From an uncultured Clostridium sp. (GTDB taxonomy: Bacteria; Bacillota; Clostridia; TANB77; CAG-508), in NCBI GenBank assembly GCA_946498265.1, contig CAMMNR010000029.1, positions 1 through 15,927 of the forward strand: a stretch of DNA of 15,927 nucleotides, in the 5' to 3' direction. Position 1 is the first letter of the stretch. Every line of letters starts with the position of its first letter. Positions 6,156 through 13,503 of this stretch are shown one piece after another. Both the position numbers and the translations under genes were made by a program. The notes beneath the pieces were generated by a model that saw nothing but the letters and a program-made list of their open reading frames with translations, had not been told where the DNA came from and did not search any database.

Positions 6156-6293
6156 TTAAAATAAATTTGGAAATTGTTTTACAATTCCATTAACAAAAAA
6201 TTGAGACATTCTTAAAATTTCTTTTTGAACCATATCATAGCTTCTTGTATCTCCTGGTTGTATTGTGTGAAAAATTGGGTTTATATTGTTCAT
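6156..6293 (-). CDS. Small 45-residue protein of unknown function
   Basis: A short gene with a very strong ribosome site, AGGAGGAG, 8 nt before ATG 6293. The peptide is MNNINPIFHTIQPGDT..., then YDMVQKEILRMSQFFVNGIV and KQFPNLF, ending in TAA at 6156. It is probably soluble, with an amphipathic helix over residues ~19-40, and has no signal peptide or membrane segment. I recall similar uncharacterised clostridial peptides ending in a KQFP-x-x-F motif, but cannot name a family. The gene lies 50 nt after the broken kinase, and that gap is filled by a long hairpin that hides its own ribosome site. Codon use and the ribosome site support a real gene. Confidence 0.65.
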   Translation of the reverse strand: MNNINPIFHTIQPGDTRSYDMVQKEILRMSQFFVNGIVKQFPNLF

Positions 6294-6338
6294 AAATTTA
6301 TCTCCTCCTAATATAGAATATTAGAAGAAGATAAATTT
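6294..6338 (-). promoter_or_regulatory. RNA hairpin sequestering the ribosome site of the 45-codon gene
   Basis: Arms 6318-6338 and 6294-6314 (21 nt each, 3-nt loop) are complementary except at two positions. On the minus-strand transcript both become G-U wobble pairs, so a 21-bp continuous stem can form, ending directly at the AUG. The Shine-Dalgarno AGGAGGAG lies wholly inside it. On the plus strand the same two positions would be C-A mismatches, which points to the leftward RNA as the functional one. There is no downstream T-tract, so it is not a terminator. It could be a translational switch, thermosensor or RNase III site. Confidence 0.65.
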
Positions 6339-6343
6339 GTTTA

Positions 6344-6894
6344 CTATATTTTTATTTCTTTTTCCATTATATACATATTTTTACCAAATTTTTGCTTATA
6401 CCATTTATTTAAACCTTTCCTATTTTTAAATATATGTATTTCTTTGTTTTCGTATTTATCTAATGTTTCATTTATTAAATTTAATCTTGTTTTATCCCAA
6501 TTTATTGTTTGTTTTATAAAATCTAAATTCATTTGCTCTTTACAACCTGGAATTTCTGGTTTTTCTTCACCTTTATGTTTTATATATCTTGAAATAATTC
6601 CTTTTACTCTTGCTAGTTTTGAATAATTCAGAAAATAACCATATCTGAATTTTTAATTCTCTCATCTAAAGTATTTTTGTATGTTCTATCAATTATCCAT
6701 TTAGTCTCCTTTACCTTATTTAAAATAATTTCATCTCTTTCATTTTTATCTCGTATCTGCCAATTTTCCAAATGATGTATTCCATCTATATGATAAACTG
6801 GTAAATTTAATTCTTTTCCTAAATTATTTGCTAATGTAGTTTTTCCAGTTCCTGGCCCACCTATAATGGAATTTCTGTTTACACCATTAATCAT
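6344..6894 (-). pseudogene. P-loop kinase of the topology-modulation/adenylate kinase-like family, frameshifted
   Basis: Two adjacent frames together encode one ~183-residue protein. The first starts at ATG 6894 (AAAGGAG 8 nt upstream), has a Walker A GGPGTGKTT (residues 12-20) and YHIDGIHHLENWQIRD, and stops at TGA 6630-6628 after NSDMVIF. In the next frame the family sequence continues at once: LNYSKLARVKGIISRYIKHK, then GEEKPEIPGCKEQM and the C-terminal IHIFKNRKGLNKWY region, ending at TAG 6344. Adding one base in the T4 run (plus-strand A4 at 6632-6635) restores VIFLNYSK. The break is thus a one-base loss in a homopolymer, either a recent mutation or a sequencing error. Family members are annotated as DNA topology modulation proteins (FlaR) and probably phosphorylate nucleotides or small molecules. 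It lies 24 nt after the acetyltransferase gene in the same orientation. Confidence 0.85.
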
Positions 6895-6918
6895 AAGAAT
6901 TTCTCCTTTATAATTTCT

Positions 6919-7482
6919 TTAACTAATATTTTTATTTTTTATATAACTTCCTTTAAACTCTTCTGACAATATATCCATTTCTATAACATCATAATATTTC
7001 CCATTAATAAATCTACATTTTCTCCTTCTCCCATATTCTTTAAATCCACATTTTTTATAGCAAGCTAGTGCTCTTTCATTAAATTCCATTAAATCTAACT
7101 TTATATTGTTTAAATTCAAATAGTTAAAACCATAATCTAATATCAATCTTATTGCTTCTGTTCCATATCCTTTTTCTCTATAATCTTTATCACCTATAAA
7201 AATTCCTAATTCCGCTGTTCTTCTGAAATGATTTATATCTTCTAATCCTATGGTTCCTATTAATTTGTCTTCTTGACTATCTACAATTGAAAATGTTGCT
7301 TCTGCATCTATTTTTTCTTCTAGATATTTCTTCTCTGCTTCTATTGTCATAATTTGATGGCTTCTTCCTGTATAGTCTGTTATATTAAAATCGTTCATCC
7401 ATTCTGTGTATTTTTCTACATCTTCCAGATTTCTTGGTGATAAATAGATTCTCTCTCCTACTAATTTTTTAAAATATTTCAT
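6919..7482 (-). CDS. GNAT family N-acetyltransferase (RimJ/RimL type)
   Basis: A 187-residue acetyltransferase that transfers acetyl from acetyl-CoA to an amine. The start at 7482 follows AAAGGGGG by 8-9 nt. The sequence shows GERIYLSPRNLEDVEKYTEW at the N-terminus, the FSIVD...LIGTIGLEDIN strands, and motif A RTAELGIFIGDKDYREKGYG with the CoA-pyrophosphate loop R-EKGYG (102-107). Motif B follows as LDLMEFNERALACYKKCGF with Asn135 and Tyr142. These features fit the RimJ/RimL branch, which acetylates protein N-termini or small amines including some antibiotics; the substrate here cannot be told. It has its own promoter and a long structured leader with a terminator, which suggests induced expression, and it precedes the kinase pseudogene by 24 nt. 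Confidence 0.88.
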   Translation of the reverse strand: MKYFKKLVGERIYLSPRNLEDVEKYTEWMNDFNITDYTGRSHQIMTIEAEKKYLEEKIDAEATFSIVDSQEDKLIGTIGLEDINHFRRTAELGIFIGDKDYREKGYGTEAIRLILDYGFNYLNLNNIKLDLMEFNERALACYKKCGFKEYGRRRKCRFINGKYYDVIEMDILSEEFKGSYIKNKNIS

Positions 7483-7500
7483 TATACATTCCCCCTTTAT

Positions 7501-7548
7501 AAAAATAAGCCTTGCTAAGAAATCATTTAAGACTCCTCAGCAAGACTT
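7501..7548 (-). terminator. Leader attenuator (terminator hairpin) before the acetyltransferase
   Basis: On the minus-strand transcript the 7548-7534 arm pairs with the 7520-7507 arm, a ~14-bp stem around CUUGCUGAG/CUUAGCAAG that includes two G-U pairs. AUUUUU (7506-7501) follows immediately. It lies downstream of the promoter at 7668-7640 and only ~10 nt before the acetyltransferase ribosome site, so it would end most transcripts before the gene unless disrupted. Two upstream hairpins (around 7586-7567 and 7569-7551) precede it in the leader. Confidence 0.7.
7515..7526 (-). CDS. Putative three-codon leader ORF in the terminator loop
   Basis: AUG AUU UCU UAG, with an ideal GAGGAG Shine-Dalgarno (7538-7533) six nt upstream. 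The ribosome site and start straddle the loop of the attenuator hairpin, and the stop lies in its 3' arm. The stop codon of the preceding 12-codon leader ORF overlaps this ribosome site. A ribosome initiating here would block the terminator stem. Too short to test by coding statistics. Confidence 0.35.
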   Translation of the reverse strand: MIS

Positions 7549-7575
7549 TAATCTCACATCTGTGTAGATAATCAT
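7537..7575 (-). CDS. Putative 12-residue leader peptide controlling the attenuator
   Basis: AUG at 7575 opens a 12-codon frame (MIIYTDVRLKSC) ending at UGA 7539-7537. An AGGG lies ~9 nt upstream. Its last codons are inside the 5' arm of the terminator hairpin, so ribosome position would decide whether the hairpin forms. This is the architecture of translation-controlled antibiotic-response leaders. Evidence is positional only. Confidence 0.4.
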   Translation of the reverse strand: MIIYTDVRLKSC

Positions 7576-7639
7576 TTTTGATTACCCTATATCGCTCAAA
7601 ATTTATTAATTTCTAGATATACTCCTAAATATGTTTTTT

Positions 7640-7668
7640 ATTTTAACACGTAATTTAAAAGTTGTCAA
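7640..7668 (-). promoter_or_regulatory. Promoter of the acetyltransferase transcript
   Basis: TTGACA (7668-7663), exactly 17 nt, TAAAAT (7645-7640) on the minus strand. It starts just after the glgP stop, and predicted initiation near 7633 gives a ~150-nt leader before the acetyltransferase start. Confidence 0.85.
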
Positions 7669-7688
7669 CCAGTAAACATAATTTCCGT

Positions 7689-10256
7689 TTATTTTGTAAC
7701 CCATTTTATTAAATTTAAATTAGCTGAGTCAAGTAACATATCATGTCTTGGCATTACTCTAAAAGTATAACCATAATTTCCACCAGTTGTTAATTCAATT
7801 TTTGTAGTAAAATAATATTTTCTATTTTCTTCATCTTGTTCAGTTAAAGTCATCGGAATTATATTAATATCTTCGACAATTCCATTTTCCAAAATCTTTC
7901 CATAATATGCTTCTACAATAACCTTTTCTACATCTATATTTGGCAATTCTACTTCACAGCCAACTTCTATATTATTTCCTGCATCTATTGTAATGTTATC
8001 AAGATTATCAACTTGTGTTATTTTAACATCTTTCCAATTAACATATAAGTCTTTTTTCCATGAATTATATGCTGCAACATTGTCTATATCTTCATAATAT
8101 TTCTTTGTTAAATTACATAGTGGCATATACAATTTATTTGTATAATCTACAAGCATTCTTGCTGTACTATATTTTCCACCTGTTGTTATTATTGAGTTTT
8201 TCATCAATTCAAGCCATTTTTTAGATAATCCATTTTTATCTTTTTCATAATATGTTGGTATAATTTTTTCTTCTAATGTTCTATACATACTTTGGCTATC
8301 TGCCATATCTTGTGCTTCATATGAGTCATACTCTGCATTTGTTCCAATTGTCCATCCATTAGTTTGTGTATATCCTTCTGCCCACCAACCATCTAATACA
8401 CTAAAGTTTATGACTCCATTTACTGATGCTTTCTGTCCACTTGTTCCTGATGCTTCCATTGGTCTTCTTGGGTTGTTTAACCATACATCTACACCACTTA
8501 TTAGATATCTTGACATTGCTATATTGTAATTCTCTAGTAAGAATATTTTTCCTTTGAATTGTGGCATCATTGATATTTCGTGTATATATTTAATTAGATC
8601 TTGACCTTCCTTATCTGCTGGATGTGCTTTCCCTGCAAAAATTAATTGAACTGGTTTATCTTCATTATTTAATATTTGTGTTATTCTTTCTAAATCTTTA
8701 AATATTAATGTTGCTCTCTTATATGTTGCAAATCTTCTTGCAAATCCAATTGTTAATTTATCTGGACTTAATTTTGATGTTATTTCATTTATCTCTTCAT
8801 AACTATATCCTGCTCTTCTTAATCTTTGCATTGTACTGTCTTTTACAAATTTTATTAATTTTATTTTTCTATCTGTATGTACATTCCATAATTTTTCATC
8901 TGGAATATTTTTTATTTTTTCCCATACATAATCTTGATACATATTATCTTGCCAATATGGCATTAAGTATTTATTATATAATTCTTTTAATCTAGGTGCT
9001 AACCATGAACAAGTATGTATACCATTTGTTACATATGTTATTGGAGATTCATTTGCTGATATATTTGGCCATATATCACTAAATAATTCCCTTGAAACAG
9101 CTCCATGTAATTTACTTACACCATTTTTCTTTCCCGCTATTTTTAAAGCTAAAATTCCCATATTAAAGCCATCATCTAAGTCTAACCCTGGTTTCATTCC
9201 TAATCTTAAAAATTCTTCTCTATCTATTCCTAGTCTTGGCCAGAATTCTTTGAAATATTTTTCAACTAGAGCTATTGGAAAAATATCATTTCCAGCTGGT
9301 ACTGGTGTATGTGTTGTAAACACTGTTTTTGAGCTTGCAATATCTCTTGCTACATCAAATGATACTTGCTTTTCTTTAATTATATTTTTGATAATTTCAA
9401 GAATTAGAAACGCTGAATGTCCTTCATTCATATGATATACTGTAGGATTTAGTTTTAAATATTTTGTTAATAAACTAACTCCTGCCATACCAAGTACAAT
9501 TTCTTGTCTAATTCTCATTTCTTGGTCTCCACCATATAGTTTTAATGTTACATCTCTGTCTTCTGCATTATTTTTTTCTATATCAGAATCTAGTAAATAT
9601 AATGTTACTCTTCCTACATTTATTTGCCATACTTTTAAATATAGTCTTCTTTTTGGAAATTTTACATATATTACTAATTCATCTCCATTTTCGTCTTTAA
9701 CTGGATTTATTGGTAAATCATATAAATCTATTCCATTATATTCTGTTTCTTGTTGTCCATATCCATTTATTTTTTGTTTAAAATATCCGTGTTTATATAG
9801 TAGACCTACTGCTACTAAAGGAATTCCTAAGTCACTTGCTGATTTTAGATGATCTCCTGATAAAATTCCTAATCCACCAGAATAAATAGGTATAGTTTCA
9901 TCTAAACCATATTCTGCTGAAAAATATGCAATTAAATCTTTTTTATTTTCTGGATATTTATTAGAAAACCATGTATTTTTGCTATTCATATAGTCATCGA
10001 AGTCTTCTACTACTTTGTCATATTCTTTTAGAAATAATATATCTTTAGATGCTTTTTCTAATCTTTCTTGTGATACATTTTTTAAGAATTTAACTGGGTT
10101 TTTACTAGATTCTTCCCATAAATCTCTGTCTATTTTTTGAAATAATCTTAAAAATTCTGTGTTCCAAGACCACCATAAATTATTTGCTATTTCTGCTAGC
10201 TTTTCTATTCTTTTTGGTAATTGTGGATTTACTGTAATTCTATTAAAAACATACAT
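7689..10256 (-). CDS. glgP: Alpha-glucan (glycogen/maltodextrin) phosphorylase
   Basis: An 855-residue GT35 phosphorylase that releases glucose-1-phosphate from alpha-1,4-glucans using phosphate and pyridoxal phosphate. The start at 10256 follows AAGGAGG by ~8 nt. The N-terminus (FNRITVNPQLPKRIEKLAEI, ANNLWWSWN) is the DUF3417 module of the short bacterial/archaeal 'alpha-glucan phosphorylase' group rather than the classical E. coli type. Active-site blocks include YFSAEYGLDETIPIYSGGLG (111-130), YHMNEGHSAF (274-283), TTHTPVPAGND (314-324), GFARRFATYKRA (504-515) and EASGTSGQKASVNG, where Lys609 is the PLP lysine. The tail (~745-855) is a beta-rich domain usual in this group. It is monocistronic by its promoter and is not beside other glycogen genes, so its role is general storage-glucan use. 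Confidence 0.95.
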   Translation of the reverse strand: MYVFNRITVNPQLPKRIEKLAEIANNLWWSWNTEFLRLFQKIDRDLWEESSKNPVKFLKNVSQERLEKASKDILFLKEYDKVVEDFDDYMNSKNTWFSNKYPENKKDLIAYFSAEYGLDETIPIYSGGLGILSGDHLKSASDLGIPLVAVGLLYKHGYFKQKINGYGQQETEYNGIDLYDLPINPVKDENGDELVIYVKFPKRRLYLKVWQINVGRVTLYLLDSDIEKNNAEDRDVTLKLYGGDQEMRIRQEIVLGMAGVSLLTKYLKLNPTVYHMNEGHSAFLILEIIKNIIKEKQVSFDVARDIASSKTVFTTHTPVPAGNDIFPIALVEKYFKEFWPRLGIDREEFLRLGMKPGLDLDDGFNMGILALKIAGKKNGVSKLHGAVSRELFSDIWPNISANESPITYVTNGIHTCSWLAPRLKELYNKYLMPYWQDNMYQDYVWEKIKNIPDEKLWNVHTDRKIKLIKFVKDSTMQRLRRAGYSYEEINEITSKLSPDKLTIGFARRFATYKRATLIFKDLERITQILNNEDKPVQLIFAGKAHPADKEGQDLIKYIHEISMMPQFKGKIFLLENYNIAMSRYLISGVDVWLNNPRRPMEASGTSGQKASVNGVINFSVLDGWWAEGYTQTNGWTIGTNAEYDSYEAQDMADSQSMYRTLEEKIIPTYYEKDKNGLSKKWLELMKNSIITTGGKYSTARMLVDYTNKLYMPLCNLTKKYYEDIDNVAAYNSWKKDLYVNWKDVKITQVDNLDNITIDAGNNIEVGCEVELPNIDVEKVIVEAYYGKILENGIVEDINIIPMTLTEQDEENRKYYFTTKIELTTGGNYGYTFRVMPRHDMLLDSANLNLIKWVTK

Positions 10257-10309
10257 TGTTATTCCTCCTTCGTATCTTTGTGTAATTATCTATTGTAAAA
10301 TATATTTAT

Positions 10310-10338
10310 ATTATCTATTATATTTAAATATTTGTCAA
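10310..10338 (-). promoter_or_regulatory. Promoter of glgP
   Basis: TTGACA (10338-10333), 17-nt spacer, GATAAT (10315-10310) on the minus strand, giving a ~45-nt leader before the glgP start. It lies immediately downstream of the palindromic element, so glgP is transcribed separately from the housekeeping operon. Confidence 0.7.
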
Positions 10339-10354
10339 ATGTTTTTTAAAAAAT

Positions 10355-10551
10355 CTTTAATTCATAATTAGAAAACATGAGGGAGTTATATATTATATTT
10401 TTCGCTATCCCAACACTTTACATACTCTAATAAAATCAGCTCCCACGGGACTGTCGCTGATTTAATAAGAGTATGTATCGTGTCGGTCCCCACGAAACTC
10501 GCTTAAAATATAATATATAACTCCCTCATGCTTTCTAATTATGAATTAAAG
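10355..10551. mobile_element. 197-bp MITE-like palindromic element with target duplication
   Basis: The ends are 47-nt terminal inverted repeats (10355-10401 and 10505-10551) that differ at one base. Each starts CTTTAATTCATAATTAGAAA and includes CATGAGGGAG. Inside is a second inverted repeat, 10413-10440 with 10456-10483 (24 of 28 matching), around the small palindrome TCCCACGGGA. The whole element can fold into one long hairpin. TTAAAAAAT (plus a shared C) occurs directly on both sides, at 10346-10354 and 10552-10560, as expected for a 9-10-bp target duplication. It contains no gene. It inserted at the end of rseP so that the duplication kept the TAA stop. The family is not recognised. Confidence 0.8.
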
Positions 10552-11805
10552 TTAAAAAATCCTAAGTATATCATTATAAGTTACAAATATGGCTAAAGCA
10601 ATTAATATAGAAAATCCCAATAACTGTATATTTATCTCTGTTTGTTCCTTTAATGGTTTTTTTCTTATTGCTTCTATCAATAAAATCAATATCTTTCCAC
10701 CGTCTAAAGCCGGAATTGGCAACAAATTAGTTACTCCTAAAGATAATGATATAAGTGCTAACAAATATATAAAATCTTGTATATCATCAGTTTTAGCAAC
10801 AGTTTCAGAAATCCCTACAGGTCCCATCATTTGATCTACTCCCACATTTCCTGTAAATAGTTGTTTTAAATTATCTATTATGGAAAACATGAATTCTGTT
10901 GTTTGCACTCCGCCATTTATACATCTGTTTATAAAATTATCTGGTGTTTTTTTGAATGTTGCTCCCAAATAATAATTTGGAATATAATCTGGTGTTAATT
11001 CTATTTTTATTTCTTCATTTCCTCTTTTTATTGTTAGTAACATAGTATTCAAACCTTCAGTATTAAATATTTCTACTACTTTTTGAGTATCTCCATTGAC
11101 AGATTCGTTATTTATTGCAATCAGTTCATCATTTGATTTTATTCCTTGTTCTTCTGCTGGGCTTCCTTTTTCTACTGTTACTATTTTACAATCATCATCT
11201 AAATAAATTCCTGTATACTTACTTGGTACTTCTGTTGGCTTTATATTATATTCTAAGATTTCACCATTTCTATCTATTTTTATATTTATTTCTTCCCCAT
11301 TTTGATTTTCAAGAACTTTATTTATATCAATTTGACTTTTTATTTCATTGCCATCTAGTTCTATTACCTTATCACCATTTTGTAATCCAATCTCTTGTGC
11401 TACAAAATCATTTAATGTTGTATCTATTTCATTAGAAACATATGGTCCTAATGTTACTGACATTAGTATAAAATATACAATTAATCCAAAAACTATATTA
11501 ACAATCGCTCCTGCTGCACATATTGCTATTCTTTTTGGAATACTTGCTTTCGAAAAAGATCTGCTATCCTCTGACCTTTCTTCTTCACCTTCCATGCTAA
11601 CAAATCCACCTAGAGGTAATAGTCTAAGTGCATATTTTGTTTCTTTGCCTTGTTTTTTCCATATTAAAGGACCAAATCCTATTGCAAATTCATTTACTTT
11701 TACTTTACAAAGTTTTGCAACTAGAAAATGTCCTAATTCATGTATAAATATTAGAAATCCTAATAAAACTATTATTTTTATTGCCGCTAATATAAATCCT
11801 AGCAA
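10552..11805 (-). CDS. rseP: Site-2 intramembrane zinc metalloprotease RseP (M50)
   Basis: A 417-residue membrane protease that cuts transmembrane segments of anti-sigma factors and leftover signal peptides. The start is TTG at 11805, six nt after GGAGG (11816-11812); no ATG is suitably placed. The zinc site FIHELGHFLVAK gives HExxH at residues 22-26 in the first membrane helix, and NLLPIPALDGG (360-370, Asp368) supplies the third ligand. Two PDZ-type regions lie between, ~125-190 (GLQNGDKVIELDG) and ~205-270 (GSPAEEQGIKSNDELIAING-like). Membrane segments are also seen at ~95-117, ~343-365 and ~394-416. It follows cdsA with a 12-nt gap, as in the common Firmicute order except that dxr is missing. 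A mobile element abuts its stop codon. Confidence 0.95.
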   Translation of the reverse strand: MLGFILAAIKIIVLLGFLIFIHELGHFLVAKLCKVKVNEFAIGFGPLIWKKQGKETKYALRLLPLGGFVSMEGEEERSEDSRSFSKASIPKRIAICAAGAIVNIVFGLIVYFILMSVTLGPYVSNEIDTTLNDFVAQEIGLQNGDKVIELDGNEIKSQIDINKVLENQNGEEINIKIDRNGEILEYNIKPTEVPSKYTGIYLDDDCKIVTVEKGSPAEEQGIKSNDELIAINNESVNGDTQKVVEIFNTEGLNTMLLTIKRGNEEIKIELTPDYIPNYYLGATFKKTPDNFINRCINGGVQTTEFMFSIIDNLKQLFTGNVGVDQMMGPVGISETVAKTDDIQDFIYLLALISLSLGVTNLLPIPALDGGKILILLIEAIRKKPLKEQTEINIQLLGFSILIALAIFVTYNDILRIF

Positions 11806-11817
11806 TGCTAACCTCCT

Positions 11818-12621
11818 TTATAATAACGTAAACAACGCATATGCAAATGGTGCTAAAAAGATTAGACTATCGATTCTGTCTAACATACCTCCATGACCTG
11901 GAATTAAATTACTAAAATCTTTTATATCAACATATCTTTTTATACTAGAAGCTGCAAAATCACCAATCTGCCCTACTAAACTTAGTATTAATGCTATTAT
12001 TCCTATATATAAATATGAATATTCCATTCCTAAATAATTATTAACGAAAAATGTGTATGCTAACATTAATAATATAGCGCCAATTGTACCTGCAACACAT
12101 CCTTCTATAGATTTCTTTGGACTTATTTTACTAAATTTATGTTTTCCTATTAGTTTTCCTACAAAATATGCAAATATATCTGTTCCCCAAGCTGCTAAAA
12201 TTGCATACCATACTAATATTTTTCCATTTTCCATTCCATCTATTAATGCTACAAACATTATAAAAAATACTACATAAAAGATTCCTATAAATGTAAATGC
12301 TATATCTTTAAATGTTGTTTTCATTTCTGTTGCTATGACTTGTGCAAACAATACTATTAATATAGATGGAATTGTTACTGTTACAATTAGATTTAAACTC
12401 TCAGCTGGTATTAAATGTACAACAGCTATACTTAAACAACTTAAGTATCCTACCCATCTTACTGGATTTGAAACTTTTGCTACTGCATTAAAATATTCAT
12501 TCATTGCTAGTAATGCTATTATTTCTAATGCTATATCTACTACATATGTATTCCCTATTAAAAAAATTATTAATACTAAAGGGAAACCTAATAATCCTGA
12601 TGTTATTCTTTTTATATCCAT
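11818..12621 (-). CDS. cdsA: Phosphatidate cytidylyltransferase (CDP-diglyceride synthase)
   Basis: A 267-residue polytopic membrane enzyme that makes CDP-diacylglycerol from CTP and phosphatidate for phospholipid synthesis. The start is placed at ATG 12621 (MDIKRITSGLLGFPLVLII), eight nt after a modest AAAGG. An in-frame start at 12723 would add 34 unlikely residues, overlap uppS and run through a hairpin. About eight hydrophobic segments are visible. The family signature spans residues 226-251: S-IKRYVDIKDFSNLIPGHGGMLD-R-ID, with the conserved K-D and H-G-G...D-R-x-D residues. WGTDIFAYFVGKLIGKHKF matches the other conserved block. It sits between uppS and rseP. Confidence 0.93.
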   Translation of the reverse strand: MDIKRITSGLLGFPLVLIIFLIGNTYVVDIALEIIALLAMNEYFNAVAKVSNPVRWVGYLSCLSIAVVHLIPAESLNLIVTVTIPSILIVLFAQVIATEMKTTFKDIAFTFIGIFYVVFFIMFVALIDGMENGKILVWYAILAAWGTDIFAYFVGKLIGKHKFSKISPKKSIEGCVAGTIGAILLMLAYTFFVNNYLGMEYSYLYIGIIALILSLVGQIGDFAASSIKRYVDIKDFSNLIPGHGGMLDRIDSLIFLAPFAYALFTLL

Positions 12622-12651
12622 ATTACTACCTTTCTTGCCAATACAGGAAAC

Positions 12652-12680
12652 GTGCCAAAATAGCCCGTCCCTTTTGGCAC
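12652..12680. repeat. Stem-loop between uppS and cdsA
   Basis: GTGCCAAAA (12652-12660) and TTTTGGCAC (12672-12680) form a perfect 9-bp stem with an 11-nt GC-rich loop (contains GGGACGGG on the minus strand). It begins 2 nt after the uppS stop. No U-tract follows on the minus strand, so full termination is unlikely. It probably tunes processing or relative expression inside the operon, or is a small dispersed repeat. Confidence 0.6.
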
Positions 12681-12682
12681 TC

Positions 12683-13411
12683 CTAATTAGCTCCAAATTT
12701 TCTTGTTCTTTTTTGATATTCAACTATTGCATTATCTAAGTCTTCTTCTGTGAAATCTGGCCAATTTTTATCTATAAATAAAAATTCAGAATATACTAAT
12801 TGCCATGGTAAAAAATTACTTAACCTTAATTCTCCACTTGTTCTTATTAATAAATCTGGATCTGGCTGTCCTTTTGTATATAAGTTTTCTGATACTAATT
12901 CTTCTGTGATGTCATCTATTTTTATTTCTTCATTTTTTACCTTATTTGCTATATTCTTTATAGCTTTTATTATTTCGTCTCTTCCTCCATAGTTTAATGC
13001 TATATTAAATGTAACTCCTGTATTGTTTTTTGTTCTTTCCATACAGTTTTCTATACTTTTTTGCATTCCTGTGGATAGTGCTGTTATATCTCCTAAAATT
13101 TTTACTTTGATATTTTCTGTATCAGCTCTTTTAGCGTAATCATCTAAATAGTTTTGAAGTAACATCATAAGTGCTTTTACTTCATCTTCTGTTCTCTTCC
13201 AATTTTCTGTTGAAAATGCGTATACTGTTATATATTCTAGTCCTATTTTGTTTGCATATCTTACTATTTTCTCTAAAGTTTTTGCTCCTTCTTTATGCCC
13301 ATAACTTGCTGATTTTCCTTGTGCTCTTGCCCATCTTCTATTTCCATCCATAATTATAGCTATATGTTTTGGCAATTCTTCTTTTTTTAATTCCATAGAA
13401 AAACTCTGCAT
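12683..13411 (-). CDS. uppS: Undecaprenyl diphosphate synthase (cis-prenyltransferase)
   Basis: A 242-residue cytosolic enzyme that extends farnesyl diphosphate with isopentenyl diphosphate to the C55 lipid carrier of cell-wall synthesis. Clear motifs are HIAIIMDGNRRWARAQG (catalytic Asp22), YGHKEGAKTLEKIV, YAFSTENWKR (64-73), FNIALNYGGRDEI (135-147) and DLLIRTSGELRLSNFLPWQ (186-204), with the YSEFLF region after it. The start at 13411 has a GGA seven nt upstream; an ATG five codons later (13396) is also possible and fits the family N-terminus. It lies directly downstream of ispA, which makes its allylic substrate. Confidence 0.95.
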   Translation of the reverse strand: MQSFSMELKKEELPKHIAIIMDGNRRWARAQGKSASYGHKEGAKTLEKIVRYANKIGLEYITVYAFSTENWKRTEDEVKALMMLLQNYLDDYAKRADTENIKVKILGDITALSTGMQKSIENCMERTKNNTGVTFNIALNYGGRDEIIKAIKNIANKVKNEEIKIDDITEELVSENLYTKGQPDPDLLIRTSGELRLSNFLPWQLVYSEFLFIDKNWPDFTEEDLDNAIVEYQKRTRKFGAN

Positions 13412-13430
13412 GATTATTCCATTTTAATTA

Positions 13431-13485
13431 CAAAAATTTGATATATTATAATAACTTTCTATTATTTAAATAATCAAAATTTTTG
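13431..13485. repeat. Imperfect inverted repeat in the ispA-uppS gap
   Basis: CAAAAATTTGAT (13431-13442) pairs with ATCAAAATTTTTG (13473-13485) apart from a one-base bulge, with further weak AT pairing in the loop. It fills most of the 92-nt gap between ispA and uppS. No G/C-rich stem and no T-tract, so it is not a clear terminator. Confidence 0.35.
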
Positions 13486-13503
13486 AAATCATGCTCTCCT
13501 TTC

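Noticed and set aside
6628..6636. Programmed frameshift in the kinase gene
   Set aside because: The T4 run lacks a typical slippery heptamer plus downstream structure, and the family is normally a single frame; mutation or read error is simpler.
8708..8995. Long Leu/Ile-rich plus-strand frames, such as this one, opposite the minus-strand genes
   Set aside because: They are antisense shadows of AT-rich codons in real genes, with no ribosome sites or recognisable domains.
12622..12723. 34-residue N-terminal extension of CdsA
   Set aside because: It would overlap uppS, run through the GTGCCAAAA stem-loop and precede the normal family N-terminus; a ribosome site is present at 12621.
13466..13492. 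Eight-codon ORF (MISKILII) after ispA with an AGGAG
   Set aside because: Only 3 nt separate the ribosome site from the ATG and the peptide falls in the arm of an AT-rich inverted repeat; no coding support.
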